This document shows, piece after piece, positions 1-10,990 of a DNA stretch of 64,000 bases. The notes beneath the pieces are model-generated. The model saw nothing but the letters and a program-made list of their open reading frames with translations, was not told where the DNA came from and made no database searches. The stretch comes from Trichomonas tenax. Lineage: Eukaryota > Parabasalia > Trichomonadida > Trichomonadidae. The DNA is taken from positions 1 through 64,000 of the forward strand of contig JALKBU010000082.1 of NCBI GenBank assembly GCA_023091735.1, written 5' to 3'. A program made the translations under genes and the position numbers. Numbering within the stretch: the stretch's first letter is position 1; each line of letters opens with the position of its first letter.

Positions 1-201
1 TTAATGAATTAGTTGCATTTTTAATTTTAAGCGTATAAGAGGTATTTGAATCAATAATACACATAAAAATATCATATGCTGCATAGTAGCGCATACATTT
101 ATGCTGGAAATCGTATATTTTTGGACGTTTTGAAATGCAATCAATGATTTGATAGATATATAGACTGTGTCACTTATACAACTGGATAGACAACTATCAA
201 T

Positions 202-456
202 ATGTACATGAAAGTACTTTCAAATCGAAAAAATATTGATCAGATAAAATGTTATGAAGGTCGCGGGACTACACCGCAGAAGGAAAAATTTTCCCGTAAA
301 AACAGGAAACAAAGTTCGAAACTTTTATATCTTTCGAATCCAAAGCTGACGAAGGATTCACGCTCGGTACAAAACAACATTATTCCTGAAATAAAACCAA
401 ACTCGGCAAATAATCGTAATTTTTTTATTTTCATTGTTTTGAGGCACATTTTGTAA
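202..456 (+). CDS. Small basic ORF, doubtful gene
   Basis: An 84-residue Lys/Arg/Asn-rich reading frame that starts with ATG about 20 bp after a promoter-like string (TGTGTCACTTATACAA, 166-181). Its codons are somewhat more GC-rich than the spacer on either side. I recognise no domain. It could equally be the 5' leader of the kinase gene that follows, or chance. An overlapping ORF on the opposite strand (252-449) is just as long, which lowers confidence. Confidence 0.22.
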   Translation: MYMKVLSNRKNIDQIKCYEGRGTTPQKEKFSRKNRKQSSKLLYLSNPKLTKDSRSVQNNIIPEIKPNSANNRNFFIFIVLRHIL

Positions 457-474
457 AATCAGATTTACAAAAAA

Positions 475-533
475 ATGACAGCAGATTTCCAAAAAAAAAA
501 ATGACAGCAGATTTACAAAAAAATGACAGCAGA
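475..533 (+). repeat. Tandem triplication of a kinase start-codon segment
   Basis: The string ATGACAGCAGA occurs three times, at 475, 501 and 523, each of the first two followed by TTTMCAAAAAA. Only the third copy is the start of the long kinase frame. The first reads into TGA after nine codons and the second into TAA after about 22 codons, because the 22-bp spacing between copies two and three is not a multiple of three. The unit resembles the promoter motif (TTTAC joined to TGACA). Confidence 0.85.
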
Positions 534-2028
534 CGGCGAAGACAAGCTTCAGGAATTAAACAGATATAAATCATACGAAGTGGACCTCAATGACTATCAG
601 TTCGGCAGGATGCTGGGCAAGGGAACTTACGGCAACGTCTGGTTAGGAATGAATAAATACACGGGATGGAATGCAGCAGTCAAAGAGCTTATCACTAAAG
701 AGCTCGATCAGCAGCAAATATTATTCTTCAAGAGAGAAGTCGAAATATTAATCAAAGCGAAAGATCCATTTTTATTAGACTTAATCGGTTTCTCTTCAAA
801 GCCTCCTTACTCGATATTAACGTCCTACATGCAGTGTGGATCTCTTTGGGATATGATTCACAACCATCCAGGCACGATTAACGGTACTCAAAAAACAAAT
901 ATCGCACTCGGCATCGCACACGCGATGAGAAAGCTCCACGCGAAGAATATTATACATAGAGATCTGAAATCTCCGAATATTCTCTTAGATGACAAAGTTT
1001 TACCGAAAGTCGCCGATTTTGGACTTGGAAAGTTCATCAATGAGTACACCTCTGAAAAGTATATGACGAAGTGTGTCGGAACTCCAATATGGATGGCTCC
1101 AGAACAAATTAAATCTGATACTTACGACAAATCAGTCGATGTTTACGCGTATGGAATGGTTCTTTACGAAATGTTCACTGAAGTTATACCGTTCAAGGGT
1201 TATTCCGATGTTCAAATCTTTCAATCCGTTGAAAAACATTTGAGACCGGAACTTCCTTCGGTTGAAAATCAGCCAAAACAGGTTCAAAAGCTTGCTACAC
1301 TCATAAGCTTGTGTTGGGCCGACGATCCATCGCTCAGGCCTTCTTTTGAGAAGATATTCAAATTATTTTCCAGACATGTTGTTGCTTTTCCAAGTTGCCA
1401 TCCACGTGGCGTTGACGCGCTCCTAAGGATGATCAGTGAGAGTGATGAGCACGAACAATTTAAAGAAGGTTTCAGTTCTGAACAAATTTCAACTGTTTTA
1501 GATATTCGTGATAAGTACAAAAAAGAGAAATATGAAGTACCTGAGAGGATATCACAGTTGGTTAGAGGCGGTGATATCTCTGAAATTAGCAAAATTATTG
1601 TCGCAATTCCAACATACAATATTAACACAAAAGATAGCAAAGGCTATGCTCCACTTCACATTGCAGCCATTCTGCCGAGCATTCCAATATTATCATTTTT
1701 ATTAGATATCAAGACAATAAATCCTAACGTTCAGGATGATAAGGGAAGAACACCTGCGATGTTGGCAATCAAAGTCCACACCATCGACGTTCTTACTAAA
1801 CTTATCGAACATCCAAAAACAGATGTTAACGTAAAGGACCACTCAGGACACACGATTCTTCACTACACAGTTATATTCAACGATCACGATGCGCTTAAAG
1901 TTATATTGAAGAACAAACACATAGATATGAAAATAACAGATAAGAAAGGTAACACCGCCTTTGATCTTGCAATGCAAGAACACAGCAAGGTTCTGATCGA
2001 TCTTTTATCTGCTGAACCGAAAAAATAG
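523..2028 (+). CDS. TKL-like protein kinase with C-terminal ankyrin repeats
   Basis: 501 residues. The kinase domain (about 25-285) looks catalytically complete: Gly loop GKGTYG at 32-37, Lys54 in AAVKEL, HRDLKSPN at 145-152, DFG at 165-167 and GTPIWMAPE at 186-194. The HRDLKSPN form and GT.IWMAPE are typical of the tyrosine-kinase-like (TKL) serine/threonine group. A linker (285-365) leads to about four ankyrin repeats (roughly 370-495), with GYAPLHIAA, GRTPAMLAI, GHTILHYTV and GNTAFDLAM as repeat starts. Ankyrin repeats usually bind proteins, so a signalling role with substrate docking is inferred. The start is the third of three tandem ATGACAGCAGA copies; it is the only one open into the kinase frame. 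No membrane segment is visible. The substrate is unknown. Confidence 0.9.
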   Translation: MTADGEDKLQELNRYKSYEVDLNDYQFGRMLGKGTYGNVWLGMNKYTGWNAAVKELITKELDQQQILFFKREVEILIKAKDPFLLDLIGFSSKPPYSILTSYMQCGSLWDMIHNHPGTINGTQKTNIALGIAHAMRKLHAKNIIHRDLKSPNILLDDKVLPKVADFGLGKFINEYTSEKYMTKCVGTPIWMAPEQIKSDTYDKSVDVYAYGMVLYEMFTEVIPFKGYSDVQIFQSVEKHLRPELPSVENQPKQVQKLATLISLCWADDPSLRPSFEKIFKLFSRHVVAFPSCHPRGVDALLRMISESDEHEQFKEGFSSEQISTVLDIRDKYKKEKYEVPERISQLVRGGDISEISKIIVAIPTYNINTKDSKGYAPLHIAAILPSIPILSFLLDIKTINPNVQDDKGRTPAMLAIKVHTIDVLTKLIEHPKTDVNVKDHSGHTILHYTVIFNDHDALKVILKNKHIDMKITDKKGNTAFDLAMQEHSKVLIDLLSAEPKK

Positions 2029-2485
2029 AAATAATTTGTTATTTCAATATTTTATTTTTTTGTTATATTTACATATTAAAAAGTTATTGTTATCATTGAT
2101 TTCCAAAACAATTTTCATTCATTAGGCTCTTTGGCTATATATAACATTGAACGAGATCAATAGTTTATTTTCTTCAAAGTATTATTCAAGCAATAGCTAC
2201 ATTTACCTCCTGTTGTATTGTCACAAATAACTTTTGATACATCATTTGATAAGAGAAGTCACTTCATTGGTTACTTTTTTTAATATTTTCTTATGACACA
2301 CAAAGTTGCCAAATATAAAATGATTTGACCTACGATAACTACATATTTAGAGCTTCCAAGAATTTAATAATTTGGCAAGAATTCAGGTTTTCATACCTTA
2401 TCAAAAAACCTCATCGGGTTTCCCATAATTTTTAAAAATTCGCGGTTTTTGCTGTGTTGTATCATCTCAGCAACTACACTGTTGT

Positions 2486-3439
2486 GTGTTTTCATCCAGT
2501 TTCTTAGTACTGAAAGATTCTCCATCTCTTGATATTTGGAATTATTACTATGGAACGCAATACAGCGGAAAACAGTACTATTGGGGTGTTAACGAAACAA
2601 TCAAATCCAAAGATTTAGAAGTTCTAGTTTTTGTATCAATATTTCATGATTTGTCATCAAATGCCATTGAATTCAAAACAGATGACATTAAATTACATCA
2701 TTATCTTTATATGTTTGATAAATGAAGAGATTTATCTTGTGGCGGCGCCATTCACATAATTGGAGATTGCTCAATCGTTCAACACAGATTTTGCACCACA
2801 AACACATATTCAGATGGAAGTGGTTTTCATTCATGTGTTGAATTAGCCTCAAATTGTAATTCATTGAATATTGTTGTTGAATGTTCTATTTCCAATTGTG
2901 TTCATTCTTGGTTTGATTTATTTTATTCAAGGAATGGAATTATTGGAGTATGTTATTCGAATCTATCAAAAAATTCTTTATCTTCTTATTGCAGATATTC
3001 TATTTCATATGCAAATGGAGCATATACAACAAATTTCTCAAGGATTGAAGAAAATAAAGCATCACAGACTATTTGCCTTTGTCATAATAAAGGAGCAAAC
3101 AAAAGCTTTATGTGCAATTTTGTAAACAATGCAATTTCTGGTTCAGGTTGTTAATATATAAATAACCGAAACTTCACTACTGAAAACTGTACTTTTCATC
3201 AAAAAATTTATTCTCTACATTTTTCTGGTGGTGGGGGATATGAAAAACTGCTATATGTTATAAATTATAACATAGATAGATTCTCAACAAGATATTTCAG
3301 ATCATATTCAACCACAGGAGTTCAAACAAATTTGAATATGGATATTCTAGCACATATATCTACATTTGATTGCAGAGCAGATATTAGAATGTGTGTTATT
3401 CCAATCAACAAAAAGCAAAACCTACAAACTTATTTGTAG
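2486..3439 (+). pseudogene. Parallel beta-helix surface-protein pseudogene
   Basis: One reading frame is recognisable from about 2486 to a TAG at 3437, broken only by in-frame TGA (2723) and TAA (3152), with no frameshift between them. It has the short Cys/Ser/Asn-rich strands of trichomonad right-handed beta-helix proteins, including CGGAIHIIGDCSI just after the TGA and a C-terminal block FDCRADIRMCVIPINKKQ. That block is matched by YECEAEIPISFNRQKP at the end of the pseudogene near 55.3 kb, so the two are relatives. The N-terminal part seems lost. No promoter motif lies immediately upstream. The family is normally surface or secreted; this copy is probably not functional. Confidence 0.65.
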
Positions 3440-4550
3440 CGGTGGGGAGCTGTATTCACTCAAAAGTTGGGAATTAATATCTTTCTTTTGAGAAATTAAT
3501 AAATGTTAATTCTAGATTTGTTATATATGGATACGAGTGATTATCTTGATTTCCGATTTTAAATAATCTGCTAAATTATAATGATCGCAATATTGAATGC
3601 GTTCTGACAATTTTTTAAATAGATTTGTCACTTTTATATCCATTTTATGAATGTTTGAACTTTGCAATTTTGTCATTTTAGAAATACACAGAAATGATTA
3701 ATTACTTATGTCAAGAATAGTTAGTTTCTTCTATCGAATATAGATGACTCATATCAGAGATGAACATGTGTGTGATAAATCACTTCCAGAATTTTTTTTA
3801 ATCATTTGTGAGAACAAATGAATAAGGTGCTTTGAATCAGCGGATGGAAGCAAATGGAGAAGAGCTAAATGAAGATGAGATCAATAAAGAAATAAATGAT
3901 TTTCTTGATGATATAAGACAATTTATGTGATATTCTTAACTTTATGACTGAAAAATATTATCAACCAGAAGCTCGGCATATTAATAAGCACTTTGCATTT
4001 CAATATTCTATTTCATATTGCCATTTCACTAATATTTGCCAAACTGAATTTATTTCGAAACTTAGTGCTATCTTCCCAATTTCCAATATATTGAGAAATT
4101 TTCCATAATAGAGTTGACACATAATTATATGCATTGGGAAAATGTGTTTTTGAGCAATAAAATTGAATTAGTACCAACAATGTCACTTTTAGTTCGGCAT
4201 CATAATTAAATGAAACCAAACATTCACATTTTTTTTATCACTATGATATTACATTAATCAGTCAACTTTGATCATCATTATGATATAGAATCAATCAATC
4301 ATTCATATTTGAGCTGCCATTATATCATTACATAATGGCAGCTCAATGTTACAATTAACATCTTTGAGACCGAAGAAAAATATGTGTTAATTTTTTAAAA
4401 AAAAGAGGGGAAAAATACTTGACCTTTATGATAATGCTATAGTTAATATTGGCGATTAATCAGCTTTTGAGGATATTTTATTTTGTACATTCAATTTTTG
4501 TGTGTTTCTAGTGCATGTAAACATTTGAAATGTTATAAAAAAATGAACGT
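3440..4550. other. Spacer with gene scraps and short repeats
   Basis: About 1.1 kb of AT-rich DNA. It holds a short acidic ORF (3844-3930, MEANGEELNEDE at its start) and a minus-strand ORF (4013-4219) that I cannot assign. Near 4222-4308 are two degenerate copies of the ATTCACATTTTATCAT/TATGATATAGAATCAATC unit that is common inside the ankyrin pseudogene near 38 kb. I see no convincing gene. Confidence 0.5.
4309..4346. repeat. Perfect 15-bp hairpin
   Basis: TTGAGCTGCCATTAT (4309-4323) and its exact complement ATAATGGCAGCTCAA (4332-4346) flank an 8-base loop. It directly follows degenerate copies of the ankyrin-associated short repeat. Function unknown; it may be a remnant of a foldback element. 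Confidence 0.8.
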
Positions 4551-4566
4551 TTTTGACATGTAAACA
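4551..4566 (+). promoter_or_regulatory. Recurrent promoter motif before coiled-coil gene
   Basis: TTTTGACATGTAAACA ends 34 bp before the ATG at 4601. A second, weaker copy (TTGACACATAAAC) follows at about 4572. Same motif class as upstream of most genes in the window. Confidence 0.6.
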
Positions 4567-4600
4567 TTTTATTGACACATAAACAAGAATACGTTAAATA

Positions 4601-7498
4601 ATGGGTGAAAACGAGGAGTATATTGAGGTCTCCACCCATTTATACGATAGTGTGCCTCAATATCCTCCCAACACGCGGATGCAGACACTGGAAGACACAA
4701 TACTCAACAAGAAGACTCTGATCGAGCTCCCAAAAGAAAATACAATTCGTATTTCGACAGCGAAGCGTCCTAAAACCGCATTCGAAGTAAATTCGATATT
4801 CTCTGGATTTAAAGATGCCTATGATATATCTCACAGGAACAAAAAAACAGTAAAAAAGCAAAAAGTTTTGGATGATTTACCAAAAGATTTAGAACCAACA
4901 TTAGTTACAGTAAATCCTCCAAAACCGTCGAATTTCTGGGTCGCACAGCAACGAGTAAACGCGCAAAAATTACTTGATGAATTAGATGAATTATTAAAAC
5001 AGTCAGAAAGCGATACAAAAGCTATAACAGATCCACTTGAATCCAGAGTTTTCTCCTTCGAGTCCAAATTGCAACTTCACGATCACATTTTGTCTAAATT
5101 CACTGATCAAGAGCTTGCAGAGTCAAAGGAAAGAGGAGGAATCTTGACACGCATCAGAGATTATTACAAAACTATATCCGGGAAAATTCCACAGATGAAA
5201 AAAGAATTCGAAGAGAAATATAAAGATGTAACAACTGAATTTTCGGACAGAGAAGCAAAAATGAAAAAACTCAAAGCAGAACGTGAAGCATCACTCGCAG
5301 TCATAGATAAACAAAATAAAGCACTCGAAAATTTAAGACAACAAATGAACGAATATAAACTTAAAAGCACAGCTGCTGAAAATCAGCTCCGTGTTCTTGC
5401 GAACGATAAGCAAGCGATGATTCGATCTTCACACACGAATCAACAAAAATTAGAAGAATTAAATGTTCAAATCGAAGAAAAGAATCAACAGAAAGCGAAA
5501 TTGAATGAATTAATAGATACACTCACAAAAGATATAGCGATTAGAACAGAAGAATTGAGAAAAGCAACATTAGAGTTGCAAGAAATTAAAGATGAATTAA
5601 ATATCATCAATGATCAGAACGATGGCTATAGAAACATCATCAAGGACAGACAGGGACTCCTGGAACGTTTACAAAATACACCATTACGCGATGTCGATCG
5701 ATCTAATTTTTCAGATTTTTCAGCACAAGTTGATACAATTCCCAAAAAGGAGGACACTGCTAAACCGCCAAAGCACAGGCAGTCAAATATTCAAAATCAA
5801 AACGAATTTCGTCAAGTTAAATCTGATATGCAAGTTGTAAGACAAGCATTAAGCGATACGACAAAATCAGATGCTCCACAGGAACCAGCAAAGCAAAATA
5901 ACACTACTGTTGGTATAGAAAACTCCCAACAACTGCTTTTAGTGCGTGAAAAAATCCTCAAAAATAACAACATCTTCGATTACAGTGTTAAATCAATTGT
6001 TTCTGCTCACGAAGGTAATTTCGAGCTGGACAGGTCCTGCAAAGTAGAGGCGAAGATCCTTGCACGATGGGTGATGGGCAGAATCATGAAGAACGCGTGC
6101 AAAACTATTATGAACGAGAACAAATCTGTTCAAACAGATGCGATTGAATCGTTAGTTCAATCAAGTCCTAACATCGATCTCATTCTTCCTAGTGTACAGG
6201 AAGATAAGATTCCGATTCCAATCGAGCTCAAACTTGCTCCAAAATCTCTCGTTCCTTTTGTCAAGAAATCGAGATTCTGCTCATTGCTTTCTATTGATGG
6301 CTCGAACAGAGAACCAAAGGCAATTGATTGGCTCGTGCATGCAATTAGATCGATTTTCGATGAGAAGACTGTCGACGATAGAACGCAAGTTCGCAATGAT
6401 GAAGAAATCATTCCACTGCCAGAATACATGTTAATATGGGCACTAAGGCAGTACGGTCGTGAAGATTTAGTTCAAAAAGGATGTTGGGATGTTTTCATTT
6501 CATCGCACCATCACATGCAGAAGTATCTCGAAATCACACTTTTCACACGATTCATTGATGAGACGTGGACAACTCCGCAACTCACTTTCTTCTTGAAATG
6601 CCGTACATGGATCTTAACGAGATGTATTTCTATTCCTGTTGAACACATCGAACTCGGTGAATATTTGACTGAAACATATCTCACTCGTGATCAAGTTTTC
6701 GAGTTCTTCCATCACTTCTTCCCTCTTAGTGAACCAGAATTGATCAATGATATTGCAATTCGTGGCTGTGGAAGTGCCGATAATGAACGTCGCTCGAAAG
6801 ACGAATCATTTTGTGTTCCAATGAACAGAATTCTTGAACTCGCTGTTGGCGAAGAGATGGATTCAAGAGTTAGAAGAATTAGAAGAATGCTTGCTTTCTT
6901 CAGGCCAATTCCTCGAATGACATTAAAGCGATTTGGTGATTTCGTGAAGAAGATGATAACGAATATCGATCCAAACTTAATCGATAGTCTTTACAGATCA
7001 AGCTTAGTTCCAAATTCTCTCAGACAAGATTATGATAACGAAACATTCATCAAGAAATTCTTTGATGATAAAGCAGTTTTGCCTCTGGATTGGGGTTCTC
7101 CTGATATCACATGTGACCAATTTGCCGAATACTCTCCTGCCTACGCTATCACACTCAATAGATGGGAGCAGTTCAAGGGATTCCTTGAAAAGATGATATC
7201 TGAGTTAGAAACGAAAGACACTGAAGAAGAAATCAGAGTTTTAATCAATGAAATCAGACACGAAGTATTCCAAATGTTGGAAGCTAAGTTCACATTTGAT
7301 GGAGTCCTCTTCTATCAGACATATCACAGAGTTCTTGAAGTTGTTTTAAGCGCATGCTACAAAGTTGGAAAACCAGATCCTGAAAACTTAACAAGACAGT
7401 TCATGGACTTCCAAAAAATTTTGTTTGAAAAGCACCGTCAAGTATCAGACAGAGTTGCATCGAGTTCACCAAACTCAATGCCTCAGTCTCCAAAGTAA
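4601..7498 (+). CDS. Large coiled-coil protein with helical C-terminal domain
   Basis: 965 residues; I do not recognise a named family. After a low-complexity N terminus (1-180) comes a strong coiled coil (about 185-350, rich in E, K, Q, N and L, such as EEKNQQKAKLNELIDTL). A polar linker (350-450) leads to a long mostly helical region (about 455-940) rich in Trp, Phe and Arg, with LPEYMLIWALRQYG and FISSHHHMQKYLEITLF as distinctive strings. The C terminus is Ser/Pro-rich. The architecture suggests a cytoskeletal or flagellar scaffold, but that is inference only. The start ATG is the first in frame and is preceded by two promoter-motif copies. No signal peptide or membrane segment is seen. 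Confidence 0.85.
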   Translation: MGENEEYIEVSTHLYDSVPQYPPNTRMQTLEDTILNKKTLIELPKENTIRISTAKRPKTAFEVNSIFSGFKDAYDISHRNKKTVKKQKVLDDLPKDLEPTLVTVNPPKPSNFWVAQQRVNAQKLLDELDELLKQSESDTKAITDPLESRVFSFESKLQLHDHILSKFTDQELAESKERGGILTRIRDYYKTISGKIPQMKKEFEEKYKDVTTEFSDREAKMKKLKAEREASLAVIDKQNKALENLRQQMNEYKLKSTAAENQLRVLANDKQAMIRSSHTNQQKLEELNVQIEEKNQQKAKLNELIDTLTKDIAIRTEELRKATLELQEIKDELNIINDQNDGYRNIIKDRQGLLERLQNTPLRDVDRSNFSDFSAQVDTIPKKEDTAKPPKHRQSNIQNQNEFRQVKSDMQVVRQALSDTTKSDAPQEPAKQNNTTVGIENSQQLLLVREKILKNNNIFDYSVKSIVSAHEGNFELDRSCKVEAKILARWVMGRIMKNACKTIMNENKSVQTDAIESLVQSSPNIDLILPSVQEDKIPIPIELKLAPKSLVPFVKKSRFCSLLSIDGSNREPKAIDWLVHAIRSIFDEKTVDDRTQVRNDEEIIPLPEYMLIWALRQYGREDLVQKGCWDVFISSHHHMQKYLEITLFTRFIDETWTTPQLTFFLKCRTWILTRCISIPVEHIELGEYLTETYLTRDQVFEFFHHFFPLSEPELINDIAIRGCGSADNERRSKDESFCVPMNRILELAVGEEMDSRVRRIRRMLAFFRPIPRMTLKRFGDFVKKMITNIDPNLIDSLYRSSLVPNSLRQDYDNETFIKKFFDDKAVLPLDWGSPDITCDQFAEYSPAYAITLNRWEQFKGFLEKMISELETKDTEEEIRVLINEIRHEVFQMLEAKFTFDGVLFYQTYHRVLEVVLSACYKVGKPDPENLTRQFMDFQKILFEKHRQVSDRVASSSPNSMPQSPK

Positions 7499-7748
7499 TA
7501 TAAATTGTTTTTTTTTTATGTATTGTTTATTGAAAATCAACTTTTTTTAATCTAACATCGACTTTACTATAATTTATATATGATTTCAACAAATAAATCA
7601 TGAATCGAAATATGATTCTTGAATATTTTTTGTTTTTGATATAAAAAAAAACTTAAAAGGTGGTTAAGCAACCTTGAAAAATTGACAAAAATATTTTTAT
7701 AAAATGAAAATTCGGGATTTTTCGACAATAAAAAATTAATTAAACAAA

Positions 7749-9632
7749 ATGATTGTGTCCTTATTTTTTATTCTGTCACATGAAGCTTATGATTCTATTT
7801 CCGGGGCATATTATTCGGATGATCAAAAATCATTAACATTATTACCTGATTCATTTTCTGGTAATTTTGTTGTTCCATCATATACTGTTACAATTTTTGG
7901 GGGCAATGCCAAAGAAGAGAGTCCTTTTTTTCGCTGTTTTTCAAATCTTCAAGGAATCAGTTTTGAAACTGGAAGTCAGATAACAAGCATTTGCAAATTC
8001 TGCTTTTCTACTTCAAATGTTGCTAATGTTGATATGAGCACTTGCACCCTTTTGATATCATTAAATGATTCTTTGTTTTAAGATTGTCGAAAATTGACAT
8101 CAATACAATTACCTCCAAATCTAAAAACTATTGGACCAAGAGCTTTTCAATCAAACACTGTATTAACAAGTGCAAAATTTCCTGATACACTAACAAGAAT
8201 CGTAGAATGGGCATTTGCTTGGTCTGGATTAGAAAATGTCGATATTACATCATCTTCGAATATTCTATACTTAGACGGTTCGGCATTTTATTTTGCAAAA
8301 CTGAGATCATTTTATATTTCTAAATTTGTATCTTCTATGAGTGGATCAGCATTTGGAGGCTGTCCAATCACTCAATTCACAATACATCCAGAGAATAGCA
8401 ATTTTGTCACTGATGGTTTGAGAATTTATACGGGAACAAATAACAATCCATTGCTCTTTATTTCGTCATATATTTCTGACTCATTGAACATACCATCATA
8501 TGTCACCATGGGTATTTTGTGAAAGTAAAGTCATCGAATTCACATTCCCCGATAAAATAACATCAGTTCCAGAAGGGACATTTTATAACTGCTACAGTCT
8601 AAAAGTCGTTCATCTCTCTGGAAGCATAACATCAATAGGTAATTCTGCTTTCTATCAATGTCTTACTCTTCAAAACTTTGATTTGCCTTCAAGTTTGAAA
8701 AGTATTGGACCAGGTGCATTCACGAAATGCAATAAACTCACTCAATTAACTTTGCCAGAAGGTTTCACGACAATGGATAGCGGTGCAATCAGTGATTGTC
8801 CAAATCTGAACATGAAGTCAAACAGTCCTTATTTAATCATTCAGGACAATGTGATGTGTGTTGATTCAGGCCAGACATTGATCACATTCTTCCAGTCACC
8901 TTCCGCATCTGCTATCAACGTCACTATCCAATGCATTCAAGAACTGCATGCAACTTGTGATAGTTTCATTTTCACAGAATACAAACATAGACAACATTTC
9001 CGATTATTGTTTCTACTGCGCGAAGATGTTGAAAACATTGACACTGCCACAATCGATCACATCTATCGGTCAATACGCATTCTCCTGCACATCCATTCTC
9101 GGACACATCGGAATTTCTAACACAAAAGTCTCTGTAATCGGTTCATATTCATTTTCAAATTCCAACATTCCGAATGCAAATCTTCCATCATATATCACGA
9201 GCATCGGCAACAACGCATTCGAGCACTCAGGCATCATTCAGTTCACATCATACTGCAACATCCAGCAGTTCTGCTGCAGCATGTGCACTCAACTCACTAC
9301 ACTCAATCTCGCAGGTTCAGTTGATACTATTGGTCTCGGTTCATTCGATGGTTGCACTTTTCTCCAGAGCTTCATCATCCCTGAAAACGATCAAAGTTTC
9401 TCCATCAGAAACAAACTTCCGATTCAGCAACGGTGCATTAACTAACTACAACCAGACTAACCTCATCACATTCCTCCCATACAGCGACGTTTCGAATTAT
9501 GTCGTTCCTTTCGACCAAGGCAGTGTCAATCTTATGCGTGTTATGTTCAACGGTATCAAGATACGTTCGATTGGTTATCATGCATTCAAAGACTGCCGTC
9601 GCCTCATTGAGTTGAGAACGAAGATTTTCTAA
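7749..9632 (+). pseudogene. BspA-type leucine-rich-repeat pseudogene
   Basis: Consecutive LRR_5/BspA repeats (pattern L.sI..yAF..c..L..i.lP.sl..I) run through the whole stretch but change reading frame three times: near 8505-8520, near 8950-8990 and near 9400-9430. There is also an in-frame TAA at 8079-8081. Repeat landmarks include ITSIGNSAFYQC, LKSIGPGAFTKC, ITSIGQYAFSC and IRSIGYHAFKDC. The ATG at 7749 begins a hydrophobic stretch (MIVSLFFILSHEA) that resembles a signal peptide. BspA-like proteins of trichomonads are large, often surface-exposed repeat proteins implicated in adhesion. With four lesions this copy is very likely dead. The product would have been about 620 residues. Confidence 0.88.
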
Positions 9633-9969
9633 TTAATTTTGAAGTGTTGAGAGAATTTATTTCAATAAAAGGACAGAGATGAAGTATATTGTTAGAAACA
9701 TAGATAAATTTTATCAAATCAACGATGTTGTCCAAGAATTCGACGTTGAGAGATCTGAATATCTTGAAGCAACCGATGTCGTCGAAGTATTCTTTGCACT
9801 TCCTCATCACATATGTCGCTGATTCACAACGAAGTCTGCAATTAGTCAGAATTCCAACAATAGTTTCAACATCGTTGAATAAATCGAAGAATATATCGTT
9901 ATCTATGAATTTGTTGATGTTCTTCACTGTCTCAGCAAAGTCTAATACGAGTTCGTAGTCCTTATTCAT
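9604..9969 (-). CDS. Small hypothetical protein, possibly ankyrin-family N-terminal fragment
   Basis: 121 residues starting with ATG and overlapping the 3' end of the BspA pseudogene by 29 bp on the opposite strand. It is helical and acidic, with strings such as LFNDVETIVGILTNC and YVMRKCKEYFDDIGC. These recall the BTB-like or DUF3447-type N-terminal segments found before ankyrin repeats in trichomonads, but no ankyrin repeat follows. Upstream on its strand is AT-rich DNA with only a weak match (TGTAAACAAATT) to the promoter motif. It could be a 3'-truncated gene. Confidence 0.4.
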   Translation of the reverse strand: MNKDYELVLDFAETVKNINKFIDNDIFFDLFNDVETIVGILTNCRLRCESATYVMRKCKEYFDDIGCFKIFRSLNVEFLDNIVDLIKFIYVSNNILHLCPFIEINSLNTSKLIRKSSFSTQ

Positions 9970-10391
9970 GAGAAATTTTTTATAAATTTGAATTTGTTTA
10001 CATTTTTCACTTTTCTAAAATTTCTGAACAATTTTTGACTTCGTTTTATTGGATCGACAGAACTTAATGTTATTTAGATCTTAGAATTATTATAACATTT
10101 AACTGTTATTTGCATTTAAATGTGATGATAAAAAGGATTATTATTTTATAATGCCAACAAAGATCAATTTTATAAATCAAAATAAAAAAGATTGAAGCTC
10201 AATAGTATAACAAATTATGCATAATTAATTAATGCAATGAAAGGTGGATCTACATTTTAAATATAGCTGTCACAAATAAATATAAATATGGATATTTTCA
10301 TAACAAGAGATGATAAATAAAAGAAATTGCAATACAAACTAATAATATAAAATTGAAGACAAGTAATGCGGACAAACCCATTTCCAACATG

Positions 10392-10901
10392 TCATAGATT
10401 ATTACTTAATCCTGAAGACTCAATAATATCCATATTTCCACTCTTCATTAAAGGTTTCGCAAATATCCATCCAGTTTTAGAAATCTCATATCCATCGTAA
10501 CCAGATATGTACGAACTTCCCCCTCCTCCACCAGCGCGCAGATCAATATACCACCCAGAGCCACTACCATACCATCCACCTCTTCCTGCACCCGCTAAAT
10601 CAACACTTCCTGAAGGAAATGATGGGGCTTCCACTCCAAAACCTCCCAAATATTTGCCATCTCCCCCTGAAGTTTGATTCCCACCCCGTCCAAATATAGT
10701 TTGAGATTTTGCATCTGTAGCACCATCATATCCAGATAAACCTCCAGCAAAGCCTCCCGTCAATATGTGGCCATTTCGCGCACCACTTCCACCACTAACA
10801 ATAACACGGGAATATAACAAAATGACATATGGATGTTTATATTTGTTTATGCATGAATTTTTAATTGAAAAATAGACAGAGAAAAAGGATATTTTTACCA
10901 T
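10392..10901 (-). pseudogene. 5'-truncated Gly-rich repeat protein
   Basis: From about residue 33 to the end this frame resembles the C-terminal part of the Gly-rich secreted proteins common in trichomonads: RVIVSGGSGARNG, a run with GGFAGGLSGYDG, and AGGGGGSSYISGYDGYEI. The first 32 residues (hydrophobic, Lys/Tyr-rich) do not belong to that family and come from AT-rich sequence. The N-terminal signal peptide and lectin-like half expected for the family are missing, so I read it as a fragment fused to spacer DNA. Expression is doubtful; no clear promoter motif precedes it. Confidence 0.6.
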
Positions 10902-10932
10902 TAAAAATAACTGAAATTTCGGAATTCTGAAA

Positions 10933-10947
10933 GTTTACGTGTCAAAA
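10933..10947 (+). promoter_or_regulatory. Recurrent promoter motif before GT-C-like gene
   Basis: GTTTACGTGTCAAAA ends 43 bp before the ATG at 10991. It is a TTTAC-plus-TGTCA form of the window-wide motif. Confidence 0.5.
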
Positions 10948-10990
10948 TTCGGAAACTTAGGGGTTGCACCCTTAAATTAATTTGCGTTGA

